Assembly (NCBI GenBank): GCA_031769625.1
Contig: JAUIMM010000643.1
Location: forward strand, 2,049,501-2,113,500
From: Taudactylus pleione
Taxonomy: Eukaryota > Chordata > Amphibia > Anura > Myobatrachidae
Direction of reading: 5' to 3'
DNA: 64,000 bases
Part shown: in pieces, positions 1 to 11,400 of the stretch
How the letters are laid out: each line of letters opens with the position of its first letter
How positions within the stretch are numbered: the stretch's first letter is position 1
The notes under the pieces: generated by a model
What the model saw: the letters and a program-made list of their open reading frames with translations, nothing else
Databases searched by the model: none
What the model was told of the DNA's origin: nothing
Program-made: the position numbers and the translations under genes

Positions 1-480
1 ATGGTAAGCTGCTGGACTAACAAAGCTATTGAGCTTTGGGCAAAACAATTGGCTGATGAAATGAGAGATCAGCTGCCGGTGGAAGAACTTATTCCGTTAG
101 CAGAGCATATAGGTTGAAGCTGCAACTTACCTGGGTGAGGCGTCCAAAGACGTTTGCAATATCGCATCCAGAACTTCAGCTCTGGCGTTTTCAGTACATA
201 GGGTGCTGTGGCTTAAACAATGGTAGGCGGATGCAGAATCCGAGAAAGCTGTGGAAGCACTTCCATTCACGGGAAGTGTATTATTTGGAGCAATACTAAA
301 TAAGTGGATTTCTCAAGCTACAGGAGGTAAATCCACTTATCTTCCTTCTGCAGCTCCTCCCCCTAGAAGATTTTACTTTGGTCCTTTCATGCTCCGGGAC
401 GTTCACGTGGTCGCTTCAGAGGAGGACCATCAACTTCCCGTGGTTCCAAGATTAGTGCATGACTGGCTTCCCTCTCACCT
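1..480 (+). pseudogene. gag remnant of DIRS-A
   Basis: The segment resembles the C-terminal part of the gag-like ORF of the DIRS element at 50281. Two landmarks are shared: 'EALPFTGSVLFG' near 250 corresponds to 'EALPFNGELLFG' near 52740, and 'KSTYLPSAAPP' near 330 corresponds to 'KSAFLPSAALP' near 52810. Stops and shifts separate the pieces. DIRS gag-like proteins are thought to package the RNA; this one cannot be expressed intact. Confidence 0.65.
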
Positions 481-2160
481 GGGGGACCCCAGAGTGAGAG
501 CGCGTCTTTGGGACTTCAGAGTAGTATGGACGCCTGGGTCCGAGATCTTATCACTCGGGGATACAAGCTCGACTTTCAGTTTCAACCTCCTCCTTTGGAT
601 TTTTATCACAGGTTTGCCAGTTTCCAACACCACGAGTGTCGTTTTACAGCACGCTATAGACAAGCTTCTGTTCGCCAGAGTAGTGTTCCACGTTCCTGGA
701 CATCAGACCGGACGAGGTTTTTAGTCCAGTCTCTTTGTGATTCCGAAGCCACACTGTTCGGTCAGACCTATTCTGAACTTGAAGGACCTCAATCCCTACC
801 TAAAGGGTTTTCAAGTTCAAGATGGTCCCTTCAGTCTGTGATTGCGGGCCTAGAGGAAGGCGAATTTATGGTATCTCTAGATATCAAGGACGCCTACCTT
901 CACATCCCTATCTAGCTGCCTCACCAGACGTTTCTGAGATTCGCAGTTCAGAACTCACATTTCCAGTTTCAAGCCTTACCCTTCGGCTTATCATCAGCCC
1001 CCAGGATATTCACAAAGGTCATGGCTGTGATGATGAGTATCCTTCGGAAACAGGGGATCACTATTATTCCTTACCTGGACGATCTGCTCCTGAAGGCCCA
1101 TTCCAGGGACCAATTACTGCAGAACATCACAGCGACTCACAGCCTTCTCATTCGTCATGGGTGGATCCTGAATTTTCCCAAGTTTCATCTGCCTACGCAG
1201 AGGCTACAGTTTCTGGGAATGATCATGGACACCTTATGTCAGCGAGTGTTCCTCCCGCAGGAAAAAGCAACTTCCATTCAGGAGATGGTGAGGATGGTCC
1301 TTCGACATCGCCTGGTATCGGTGCATGTTTGCATTCACCTCCTGGGGAAGATGGTTGCGGCATTCAAGGCCATTCCTTACGGACGCTTACACTCCAGGAT
1401 GTTTCAGCTAGACCTCCTCTCTCAGTGGACAGGATCTCATCTTTTCCTACACCAACAAGTAAGGTTCATTCCAAAAACTCTGACATCCCTTCTCTGATTT
1501 TGGAACTAGGTATACCTAATGGAGGGAAAGAGATTCGGAGTGTGGGATTGGACTCTTCTCACCACAGATGCGAGTCTGGGGGGCTGTGATTCAGTAACAT
1601 CACTTCCAAGGCCGCTGGACATCACCGATAAACATATTGGAATTAAGGCAGTGTTCTAAGCTATTCAGTTAGCAGATCACCTGTTGCGGGGCGGAGCAGT
1701 CAGGGTCCAGTCGGACAACGCCATGACAGTGGCATACATAAACAGTCAAGACGGCACCAGTAGTTATGAAACAAGTAAGCCAGGTTGTAACCTGGGAGGA
1801 AAAGTTTGCGATAGCAATCTCAGCAGGAATGGGCAACAGCTTGTCCAAAGGTGGGGTCTTCCACAGGTCGATCATGGCATCCAGGCAAAATCATCAACTT
1901 CTTCCCTATTAATCTTGGACGAGAGACCCGGAGGCAGTGGGACGCACTGTCAACGCCATGGAAATTTTGCTTTGGCTATCTGTTCCCTCAGTTTCCTCTT
2001 CTCCCTCAGATTCTGCAAAGCATCAAAAGGGGAGAAGGCCAAGGTTTTATGGTTGGCTCCAGATTGGCCTTGCAGGGTTTGGTATTCCAACCCTTCAACT
2101 TTTGCTGATCGAAGATCCGTGGCTCCTTCCTCTGAGAGAAGATCTCTTCCTACAGGGTCC
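480..2160 (+). pseudogene. Reverse transcriptase-RNase H-methylase-like remnant of DIRS-A
   Basis: Broken reverse transcriptase. Recognisable blocks are 'MVSLDIKDAYLHIPI' near 868-914 (first catalytic Asp block, followed at once by a TAG stop), 'FQALPFGLSSAPRIF' near 967-1013, and 'YLDDLLLKAHS' near 1073 (the YxDD active site). RNase H follows with 'LTTDASLGG' near 1557 and 'VQSDNAMTVAYINSQDG' near 1708. A methylase-like tail continues towards 2150 out of frame. Stops at 915, 1495 and elsewhere, plus shifts, show that it is inactive. Confidence 0.8.
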
Positions 2161-2169
2161 TTAAGTCTA

Positions 2170-3190
2170 TCCAGACTAAAAGCGGCTACGTTTGATGGCG
2201 TGGCTGTTGAAAGGGCCATCTTAAAATGTAAAGGGATTCCATCCACGGTAATTCCCACTATGCGTAACGCTCGGAAGGAAGTTACTTCTAAACATTACCA
2301 CCGTATTTGGAATTCTTAGGTTTCATGGTATGAACGTTGAGGGGCTCCTCCTACAGAATTCAACCTAGCAAGTCTTCTGCTTTTTCTGCAAGCAGGTTTC
2401 TCAGCAGGTCTACGATTGAGTACACTGATAGTTCAAATTTCAGCACTGTCAGTTTTCTTCCAATATGATGCTGGCCTTGATACCGGAGGTGCCACCCTTT
2501 GTTCCCCCCACGGCTCCATGGGATTTGGATCTCGTCCTTTCATTCTTACAGTCTTCTCTGTTCGAACCTTTGGAGTCTGTGGCGTTAAAATACCTTTCAT
2601 GGAAGGTATCACTTCTCGCGCTGGCATCAGCCAGGAGGGTGTCGGAACTTGGAGCTCTATCCTCTCATCCTCCATACTTGTTATTTCATGAGGATAGAAC
2701 GGAACTCTGTACAAGAATGGATTTTCTTCCTAAGGTGGTTTTGCAACCTATTGTGGTACCGTTTCTTCCACAGGATTCACCTTCGTCAAGATCCTTGGAT
2801 GTTGTTAGGGCTCTTCGTCTCTATGTGGAGAGGACTACAGCCATACGTAAAACAGACACACTATTTGTTTTGTATGATGCTGCTCGTCCTGGTTAGCCAG
2901 CTTCCAAACATTTGCTGGCCCGCTGGATTTGTCTGAACCTCAGACAGGCGTATATGGCCTCATCTAGAGAGCCTCCGCCTTCTATTACAGTGCATTCCAC
3001 TCACTCAGTGGGTTTCTCGTGGGCGGCTGCTCGCAGGGTTTCTATGGAGTTACTTTGCCAGATGGCTACTTGGTCTGGCCGGCATAACTTTATTAGTTTT
3101 TATAGATTTAACATTGCGGCCTCTGCACTACAGTATGGCCGGTCTATTTTGCAGGGTTCTCGGCGCTTTCCCACCCATGATGGGAGGTCT
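2170..3190 (+). pseudogene. Tyrosine recombinase remnant of DIRS-A
   Basis: A decayed tyrosine recombinase (YR), which in DIRS elements integrates the circular cDNA. The first Arg block 'SARRVSELGAL' lies near 2625 and the C-terminal block 'FISFYRFNIAAS' near 3090. In the HxxR block the second catalytic residue has changed: the sequence reads His-Ser-Thr-His near 2993-3004, where the copy at 55738 has His-Ser-Thr-Arg. Several stops (for example near 2894) break the frame. Confidence 0.75.
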
Positions 3191-3204
3191 GGGACGTCCC
3201 CACT

Positions 3205-3295
3205 GCCTAGAATCCTCCAGTGTCCCCTAGTGGATGAAAACAGGATTTTGGGACTTACCGATAAATCTCTTTCTCCGCTTCCATAGGGGATACTG
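3205..3295 (+). repeat. Internal complementary region of DIRS-A
   Basis: This short stretch reads as the reverse complement of the element's two ends placed side by side. The half after 3240 (aggattttgggacttaccgat...) is complementary to the right terminus at about 3577-3630. The half before it should match the left terminus, which is outside the window. Such a region is diagnostic of DIRS elements and is thought to template completion of the circular intermediate. Confidence 0.7.
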
Positions 3296-4439
3296 AACGC
3301 CCATCCTGCGCTGTTCCTTCCTGCCAGGGTGTGGTCATTTTATGTCATGACTGTTAGAGAACTGCTTGATATCTCTTAATGTTATTTCAATCTTCTAAAA
3401 TGTTATGTGTACTTGCTTCGCCTCCTCCTCTTCTGTTTTGTCTTTTTCTCAGCTCCCCTCGGGCACAGTTTCCGAAGACTGGGCTTGTAGGGGGGTTTAG
3501 AGGGGGAGGAGGAGCTAGTCACACTTTTTAAAATTTTAAAGTTGCCAGCTCCCACTTAGCACCATCTAGAATCCCCCAGTGTCCCCTATGGAATCGGAGA
3601 AAGGGATTTATTGGTTAGTACCAAAATCCTGTTTTAGTCGCATGGCATTGTGATTAAGACGCATGTTCGGCTGAAGAAGATGCTCTGTGCTAGCAGAGTT
3701 GCATGGGACCTGGCGGCTCACTCACACCAGGCATATTGCGCTGCATGGCATATTGATGCTAGATGTATGAGAACACCTCTGTAGCAGTAAGCACAAGTTA
3801 GTACAGTTTTCTGAAAGAAAATTAAAGATGATATTTTTAACGGATCTTTGTACGGGATTTGATGTAATCCGCCTGTAGTGGGACATTTTATGCCAGAGAC
3901 TGTCTTTCTGCTTCTACCTAGTAGTGCAGTGTGTCCAGGAGAAAGGGACAGGCTGACGATGCGTGTGACGGGATGGGCACTAGTAAGAGGGTGTCCTCCT
4001 CCCACAAAAGGACCTGCATGTGGAATTTTACAAATTTGAAGCGAGGGGAAGACTACACCCAAAATGTTGGAAGGGTTTTTTTTTTTTTTAAAGAAATGAA
4101 ATATTTGCTGTAAAATAATTCACTGTACAACAAATTAATACTTTTCATTTGTTTCCTTTCTAAAAATAGTCATACATTACTAATTTGAGGTCAAGAAAAC
4201 CTAAAATGATTTCAGAATGTTTTTACTAACTCTATTTTTTGAGCTACACTACTTGCTCTATACTGTATGTACATTAGTAATATAGTCATAGTGAAAACCT
4301 ATTTTAAAATAATCTGATATTTTCTTGATTGAATTAAAACAACTGTTATTTATTTTCTATCAATCACAAATAAGAACACAAAATGAAACAAACATAAGCA
4401 TACGAAACAAACATACAGCATAGGAAAGTACTATCTAAT

Positions 4440-4650
4440 ATAGTGGCCTATTCATGGGGGTGCTTTCTCTTTGCTTGTCGCTTGTACTCCTCTTCTGGGG
4501 CATCTCTTGTCACTGTCCAACAGTAGTGATTCCCCTACCCTGATATCTTTGTTCCATTGCTGAAATGCCTTGGTGGAATCGCTCACTATGCTTGTCACTC
4601 AGTGCACCACAGTTATCTTGTGTGGGTAATCCCGTGAATCGCATATATTT
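4440..4650 (-). pseudogene. C-terminal remnant of a transposon-derived protein
   Basis: Read on the minus strand, the segment gives blocks resembling 'SDKHSERFHQGISAMEQRYQG' broken up by stops. The RFHQ-I-ME-RYQG pattern is one I associate with the C-terminus of a transposon-encoded protein that recurs in vertebrate and insect genomes; I cannot name the superfamily with confidence. The frame is short and interrupted, so this is a fossil. Confidence 0.35.
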
Positions 4651-5551
4651 GAATAGGGGAGGGGACAAATAACTGATTCATTTAATTGGGTCATTAGGCC
4701 CCGCCCCCCTGCGCGGAACGCAGATTGCTGGTAAGATTCTCTCCATTCTGCCCACTTCACTAGGAATACCCCTACATCCTCATAAATGGGCTATATCTCG
4801 GAACCCAGAGCTAACTGAGAGATTTAAATGTCATATTCATTCTTTGCATGCTGAACTCAATTAGAAGTAACTATTTTCACATCGGAAACATTTTCATTGT
4901 TGTGCAGTGTAATTAAATCATTTTTTTTTTTGCAGTGATGAAGTTTCCAGTTTAATGCCAGGCTGTTACATTGTCGAGCCATGGTATAAGTATAGTATGA
5001 TCAGTTTGTACTTGAATATGACTACATCATTATGTGCTCCTTACGAGCACATCAATATGATCTTTCTATAGCTCAACATCTTCCAACCATTATTCCGATG
5101 GAGTACACTGCACTGAAACTTGCAAAAATCGCCCATGTATCTTAATATTGTAGAAACTAATTTAGAATGTTAAGAAGAAAGAAACCAAATGCCTTTACAT
5201 AGCAGTGTAAAACATAAAGCTTATCTGAATGCTGCAGTTTACTTCAAAGGAGTAGTTTCTAGTCACAAAACAGCCTCCAATATGCATACAAAGGTTTCAG
5301 TAAATGTTTGTAGTGTCCCAAGGTACTCCTCACATGTTTCTTTTATTATAAGAACTTAAAATGTTCAAAAAAGGGCTCAAACACAAACTGACTGGTTTTG
5401 ACCAATCATGCTTTGTCAGAGAGTCGTGTTCATACCATCATGTAATTATACACATACTGTATTTTTCAGATACTTATTAAATAATAGATAACATTTTAAA
5501 ACCAATTTCATAGATTAGACAGAAAGAAGACCGTGTTTCCAAACTCCAGTC

Positions 5552-5765
5552 CTCACGCCGGGTACACACTGAGCGATGTGTACCAGTATGCTATGTCTCC
5601 CCGACATTTCTTACCTCGGGTACGCATTAGAATGAGGTAATGAACAACGGAACGATCCCTTGTTCCGTCCTTCATTACCTACAGTGGGGCCACATGTTAT
5701 ATCGTCAGATGACCAGACGATAACGCATGGGAGTGCGCATATTGGACGTACACACTGAGCGATGT
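5552..5765. mobile_element. Small foldback element with gtacacac ends
   Basis: Begins CGCCGGGTACACACTGAGCG and ends near GGACGTACACACTGAGCGAT. It shares the GTACACAC terminal motif with elements at 12231, 22809, 26422 and 47181. No coding capacity. Ends are approximate. Confidence 0.45.
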
Positions 5766-6414
5766 GGATTTAGCCGGATTCAACCAGTCAGTCAAAGCAT
5801 ATTTCACCTGAAAATGTCATTCGCCCACTAAGAGGAAGTCCCATTGAGAAATGATTATGTCAGCATGAAGTCTGATGTATGTATATATTAGGTGGTGTTT
5901 ATGAGTTGGTGTTTTCAGTGTTAATTTGGGCACAACTTTTTATTATATTCTAAATGCACTTTCTAGACGGCATGGCTGGTGCTCAGACAGACGTTTTCCT
6001 TATGGGCATACGTTTTGTGTATTCTGAAAGCATGATACAATCAGAAGTGCAGCTTATGCATATTTACTGATGCTTTCAGATTATTTTATTTTATTACTGA
6101 AGTCTCGTCATAATTATTTTATTTGAAATAAAGATCTTTCCTCCCCTAGTTCGTTCAACTGAAGAGAGAGCTCTTGGGTCCAATCAGATGTCACTGCCCT
6201 CTAAATGTATGTTACTGCAGGATAGCACATTTTCTTGAATAAAACAATCATCCGTGAGGAGAACACAATTAGGAAAGACACTTATTTAAATGTAATTTTT
6301 CTTTAAATTGTTTTATTGCATGTTGAGGTGGGCAGGAATTTTGCAACAGTAAGAAAAAAAAGTATACTATATATAATATGGATAAAAATATCTAGGTGGA
6401 ATAGATGACAATTA

Positions 6415-6600
6415 TTACAACCACCTTATTATTATCTTTAATTTATATGGTGCTAGAATGGATTCATAGTGCTTTTCACTGCTGTAAAACACAGCATATT
6501 GAATAAGTACAAAATAGTATAGAAAAGAACATACTTTACATTGCTCAAATTACATAATTATGTTATGTAGAAAATACAGTGTGGTGATGACCTTCCTTGT
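6415..6600 (-). mobile_element. LINE 3' tail fragment, minus strand
   Basis: Read on the minus strand the fragment ends with '...ataaattaaagataataataa', preceded by a 'gcaccatat' block. That is the 3' tail pattern of the LINE at 13676-14910 and the fragment at 17637-17900. Only the tail is left, a usual result of 5'-truncated LINE insertion. Confidence 0.4.
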
Positions 6601-7125
6601 GAGACAGAGCGAGAGGGGGGGAAGCAGAGGTTGGGCAGTTAAGTGGAGGCTTGAAATGAGAGAGGAGCCTCCTGGACATGTCGGGGGACTGGGAGGCTGG
6701 GTCATCATTAGTCTTATTGGGCGTAGGAGGAATATTTTTGCTAAGGGTAAAGCCACAATCTTGGATGCCCTCAGTTGCTGTTTAGCCCCATTGGTGCTTG
6801 CAGCCCCATTTTTGACAGAAGCCAATTAACCTGCAAGTATGTTTAGAACTTTGTAAGAGTAAAGGGGCCTATCCATTAGGCGACCTGAAAACCTGAACGA
6901 TTAGCTTTCAGGTCGTCTGGTGCAGTGCCCACACATCTCCCTCCCAGAAAGTGCTTGATTCTACAACCCTGTTCTTCGTCCAATTAATCATCTATCTCTT
7001 GGGTTTCTCAGGTTTGTACCAACTGAGTAGAGATGTCACCAGAAGTGATCTTCGTCATCTTGAGAGATGTCTTTCTCTTTGGGGGGGTGGGGGAAAGTCA
7101 ATTCACATTGTCCAGATGTAGCTCC

Positions 7126-7290
7126 CTGGTTAAGTGCCCAGAGCTATTTAATTGCTTGAGAGCTAAACCTGCAACAAGCAGATTTCTGCTCACACCCTCC
7201 TGAGGATGCGAGCAGAAATCTACATTATGTAGTACCCTGGGGCTAGTCACGGGCTATCTGCTTTTTTTAATAATTAACCCCTATGACTGG
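7126..7290. repeat. Hairpin-module element (family 2 fragment)
   Basis: Holds the stem arms GATTTCTGCTCACACCCTCC and GGATGCGAGCAGAAATCT near 7180-7222. The same hairpin, with other stem bases, occurs near 17166, 20863 and 45270. Flanking phrases such as 'gagctatttaattgcttgagag' match the 'gctattcaat' motifs of the other copies. Ends not defined. Confidence 0.5.
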
Positions 7291-7732
7291 TAAGCGGCCC
7301 TTTGTCACCTTTTGTCTTTTTGTTGTCTCATGAGGTTGGGATGCAGAACCAGGTTTCTGGGGTTGCGAGCAACCGTAAAGTAATAGTGCTCAGTACTCAC
7401 CTCTTGTCTCTATATAAAGATACAGCTGGTAAAATAAGTATTGAACACTTTTCTCAGTAAATATATTTGTAATGGGGCTTTTGTAATTACATTTTCACCA
7501 AATGTCAGCAGCAACCCATGCAATCCACACATGCAAAGAAATCAAACCATAGATGTCCATAAATTAAGTTATGTGTAATAATGTGAAATGACACAGGGAA
7601 AAAGTATTGAACACATGAAGAAATGGAGGTGCAAAAAGGCATGGAAAGCCAAGACACCAACTGAAATCTATCAGTAATTAGAAAGCAACCCTGCCCCTTG
7701 TCAGTGCAAAGTAATATAAGCTAGTTCATATA

Positions 7733-7734
<2 letters not shown>

Positions 7735-7771
<37 letters not shown>

Positions 7772-8090
7772 ATCCACTCTGTCTGGCACTCCAGATAAAA
7801 GATACACAACGTGCCCGGTGCCCTTCCTGGGTAGTGGTAATATCAAGCAAATGAATGGATGGCACTCGTAGCTTTCATAACATATGAAAATAATACGCTA
7901 AGACCAGCGTTTAATCCGTCAACGTTTCGAAGTATTAACTCCTTTATCAAGACACATGATAAAGGAGTTAATACTTCGAAACGTTGACGGATTAAACGCT
8001 GGTCTTAGCGTATTATTTTCATATGTTATGAAAGCTACGAGTGCCATCCATTCATTTGCTTGATATATATATATTATATATTATAATAAA
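7735..8090. mobile_element. Palindromic element with (TA)n flanks
   Basis: The insertion sits inside Tc1-A between the left end and the transposase. It starts with about 28 bp of TA repeat, a unique left part (7766-7840) and then a perfect inverted repeat: arm 7841-7949, 7-nt spacer, arm 7957-8065. A shorter TA tract closes the right side. No coding capacity. Confidence 0.65.
7841..8065. repeat. Perfect 109-bp palindrome with 7-nt spacer
   Basis: I compared both arms base by base and found no mismatch across 109 positions; the spacer is AGACACA (7950-7956). As single-stranded DNA it would form a very stable hairpin. Identity of the arms means it is young or has been kept identical by arm-to-arm conversion. 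Confidence 0.9.
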
Positions 8091-8497
8091 GTAATATTAG
8101 CTGATGGCCTATAAAAAGGTGTCTCATTACCAAGGTGTCACACAAGAAATATCTCATGATGGGTAAAAGCAAAGAGCTCTCTCAAGACCTTTGCAACCTT
8201 ATTGATGCAAAACATACTGATTGCATTGGTAATAGAAGCATTTCTAAACTTTTGAATGTTCCAGTGAGAACTGTTGGGGCCAAAATCGGGAAGTGGAAAG
8301 AACATAATTTCACCATAAACCGGCCACCACCAGATGCTCCTCACAAGATTTCTGACAGAGGATGAAAAGAATTATCAGAAGAGTTGACCAAGAGCCAAGG
8401 ACCACTTGTGGAGACCTTCAGAAAGACCTGGAATTAGCCGGTACAATTGTTTCAAAGAAAACAATAAGTAATGCACTCAACCAGCATGGCCTGTATG

Positions 8498-8888
8498 TAG
8501 TGTTCCCTCTAGCTTCGGCGGCAGGCAGGGCGCCGGAGCTAGAGAGGGCAATCTTGTGCGCGTGCGCCTGAAAAGGGGGCGTGGTTATGAAAAGGGGGCG
8601 TGTCTATAAGACGCGTCCCCTTTTCGTCATACTTGGGGGCGTGCCCGGCGCTTACGGACATGCCGGGCAGCCCTCAAGCGCTTCAGAAAGGGAGAATAGA
8701 TGCCGGGCGCATGCGCCCGGTGTCTATTCTCCGGCGGTGACCGGATCACCGCATGTTTGTCCACCCGCGGGACACTGCGTCCTGCGGGTGAGAACGGCTC
8801 CCGCAGGCTGTTAGGGCAGGGCGCTTTTTGATCTCCAGAAGGAGGGCAGGGCGCCGCGCCCCGCTAAAACAGCCTAGCGGGAACACTA
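8498..8888. mobile_element. GC-rich hAT-like non-autonomous element, copy 1
   Basis: Ends are TAGTGTTCCC and GGGAACACTA, flanked by TGTATG at 8492-8497 and 8889-8894, a 6-bp target duplication inside Tc1-A. The body is GC-rich, unlike its surroundings, and has inverted 'gggcgccggagc' and 'gcgccgcgccc' segments. A related copy lies at 30993-31319. Non-coding. The terminal sequence is hAT-like, but the 6-bp duplication differs from the usual 8 bp of hAT elements. Confidence 0.75.
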
Positions 8889-9000
8889 TGTATGCATGGT
8901 CACCACGCATGACTCCATTGCTGAAGAAAAAGCATGTTGAAACTCGTTTAAAGTTTTCTGCACAACATTTGGACAAGCCTGAAATACTGGGAGAATATAG

Positions 9001-9171
<171 letters not shown>

Positions 9172-9399
9172 TAAATGGAAAAATGACCCAAGAGATTCTT
9201 GATAAAAATCTGCTGCCATCTACCAGGATGCTGAAGATGAAATGAGGATGGACATTTCAGCAAGACAATGATCCCAAACACACAGCCAAGGGCACTCTCA
9301 ATTGGTTTCAGTGAAAGAAAATAAAGCTGCTAGAATGGCCCAGCCAATCTCCTGACTTGAATCCAATTAAACATCTATGGAAAGAACTAAAGATCAGAG

Positions 9400-9970
9400 G
9401 AGCTCACTCTGACCCGTCAGGGGGCGGATATGCAAATTCCGCGATCGCACGGCCAGGCTTAAGGACGCCCTCTATGTCGTAGAGAGCGATGGCAGAGTGA
9501 TTGCATGCCGTTGTAATGACGCCCACTTTTCATTCAAAGCACACATCATCTCCAAGAAGTGTATGATTAATCATTAACATTGAGAGCCATCGTAGCTGCT
9601 TGCAGCCCTTGAGGTAGTCCCTACCCCGCCACAAGCACTGCGATCACCGCAGGCTGAAAGACACCCAGGTGACGTTTACAATGATGCTTCCATGCTAATT
9701 ATGCACGCCCAAAGAACGGCGTTTTGACGCTCAGATACGCCTGCTTTCGCTCATCCGCTCCCCCATTCACAAGCACCTTCCCCTGTTACCACCCACAAAC
9801 GGCACTATCTGTCACTCAAAGTAGCGTCCAGTCTGTGTACGACGAGCACTCGATTCCTGATTGCAGTGAGTGGCTCATGCATGCACATATTGCCACATAC
9901 GCATGTACAGACTGGCGACAATCGCCCATAGCATGTGAACACGGCTTAGTGAGTGGGTCTGAATCAGCTC
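9400..9970. mobile_element. Multi-hairpin element MH5, inside Tc1-A
   Basis: Ends GAGCTCACTCTGACCC and GGGTCTGAATCAGCTC form an imperfect inverted repeat. CAGAG flanks it on both sides (9395-9399 and 9971-9975), a 5-bp target duplication, and removing the insert restores a continuous Tc1 sequence. It has the same type of ends as the elements at 14119, 15693, 34019 and 59773, but its internal hairpins are less regular. Confidence 0.7.
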
Positions 9971-10384
9971 CAGAGTTCATAGAAGAGACCCACGGAACCT
10001 TCAAGTTTTGAAGACTGTTTGGAAGAATGGGCCAAAATCACACCTGAGCAATGCATGTGACTAGTTCTCCATACAGGAGACGTCGTGAAGCTGTCATTAC
10101 CAACAAAGGCTTTTCTACGAAGTATTAATTACATTTCAGTAAGCGTGTTCAATACTTTTTCCCTGTGTCATTTCACTAACTTAATTTATGGACATCTATG
10201 GTTAGATTTCTTTGCATGTATGGATTGCATGGGTTGTTGCTGACATTTGGTGAAAATGTCATTACAATAGCCCCATTACAAATATATTTACTGAGAAAAA
10301 TGTTGATGTGTTCAATACTTATTTTACCCGCTGTATATAATTAGTGTATGTCAGACTGCAATGTTGTGTGAGGTATAAAAGATT

Positions 10385-10725
10385 GACAATGTAAAAGTTG
10401 ACGTGCAATGAGTCGACAGGGACAAATGGTCAATATGTTCACATAGTCGTCACAAAAATGGTCGACTTGTTTTTTTTGTATTTTAAATCTAATACTAACC
10501 CTAGTGCCTATCCCTAATCCTCCACCTAGTGCCTAATCCTAGCCTTCCCCACCCTCTCGTACCTTCCACTTACCGTCTCTTTCGACAACCTAACTCATCC
10601 TTACCTTTAAAAATGTTGAAAAATCATAAAAAATATGTCGACCTTCTGCAAAGTCGACCTTATACATATCGACTATTTGGTGTTGATCCATTGACTGTCG
10701 ATCTTCTATACGGATACTGCAATGA
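10385..10725. repeat. GTCGAC-rich small repeat element
   Basis: Repeated GTCGAC/GTCGACC motifs lie on both sides (near 10412, 10461, 10638 and 10654) of a centre with 'aaccctagtgcctatccc' and 'cctaatcctagcc' phrases. It looks like a degenerate foldback element. Non-coding; ends not exact. Confidence 0.4.
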
Positions 10726-11029
10726 TACTGGATGTATGGTCATGATGGTGACTATATGAGGCCCCCTCTTTTACTGCAAACCAGTCTGTTCGCATATTCT
10801 TCCATTGCTTTGTCTAGGAATTCCACCGCTGCAGAGCAAGACTACATCATTGGTAATAGTGAGTCCTTGCTAGCCTGCATGCCACCCATCTGGCTTTCTA
10901 ATGTAGATTTTTTTAACAGGAAAAAGAAAAATCTAATACTGGTTCTTTTCACAGCCTCTGAAATATAAGAGATACACATCCAGGGCATCACTCCTCTGGG
11001 TGTGTATGTGGTTGAAGACCTCATGAGGG

Positions 11030-11400
11030 ATGTAGTCAGCATCCTGGCATGCGGGATGCCGACGGTCTAAATACCGGCGCCGGAATCCTGACAGCAGTAT
11101 CTCTACTGCCGGCATCAGAAGGTAAGTATCAGGTGTTAGGGGAGGGCTAGCTTTATGGTTAGGCACTAAGGGGGAGGTTAGGTTTAAGTACTAGGAGGAG
11201 AGGTTAGGTTCAGGCACCTGGGTGGTAGGGCTAGGGTGCGGGGAGGGGAAGGTTAGGTTTAGGCACCGGGAGGGAGGGTTAGGGTAGGGGTTAGGATTAG
11301 TGGTACTATACTTACCTACGGGTGACGGGATTCTAACTGTCGGGATGCCGCTGTGAGTATCCTGACCAGCAGCACCCTACTGCCGAGAACCCATACCCAA
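11030..11400. repeat. Small repeat element with TTAGG-like core
   Basis: The outer parts carry related inverted words such as 'gcgggatgccgacgg' near 11050 and 'gtcgggatgccgctg' near 11339. The core has scattered 'ggttaggtttaggcac' copies. The spacing is irregular, so it is not a true telomeric tract. Confidence 0.4.

Larger units (their letters stand above)
1..3633 (+). mobile_element. Decayed DIRS-type retrotransposon, 3' part (DIRS-A)
   Basis: A DIRS-like tyrosine-recombinase retrotransposon enters from the left edge. In order it shows a gag tail, reverse transcriptase, RNase H, a tyrosine recombinase, an internal complementary region (about 3205-3295) and an inverted right terminus (about 3560-3630). 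The segment CCATAGGGGATACTG near 3281 reappears in reverse complement around 3577. The right end, CCAAAATCCT, is followed by GTT at 3631-3633, the expected DIRS trinucleotide. Reading frames are broken by many stops and shifts, so this copy is dead. It belongs to a different subfamily from the element at 50281. The left terminus is outside the window. Confidence 0.85.
3634..7420. other. Flank with no recognised gene; scattered repeat remnants
   Basis: I see no coding exon. The stretch is AT-rich with short repeat pieces: poly-T at 4076-4089, a minus-strand transposon-protein remnant (4440-4640), a gtacacac-type element (5552-5765), a minus-strand LINE tail (6415-6600) and a hairpin module (7126-7290). 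The open frames near 6550-6829 on both strands resemble no family I know. Whether this is an NSD3 intron or lies upstream of the gene cannot be decided here. Confidence 0.5.

Noticed and set aside
6550..6829. Opposing frames of about 90 codons
   Set aside because: No family recognised, no splice or start context, and near repeat tails.
11150..11310. Interstitial telomere repeat
   Set aside because: The TTAGG words are irregular and embedded in longer repeated phrases; there is no (TTAGGG)n run.
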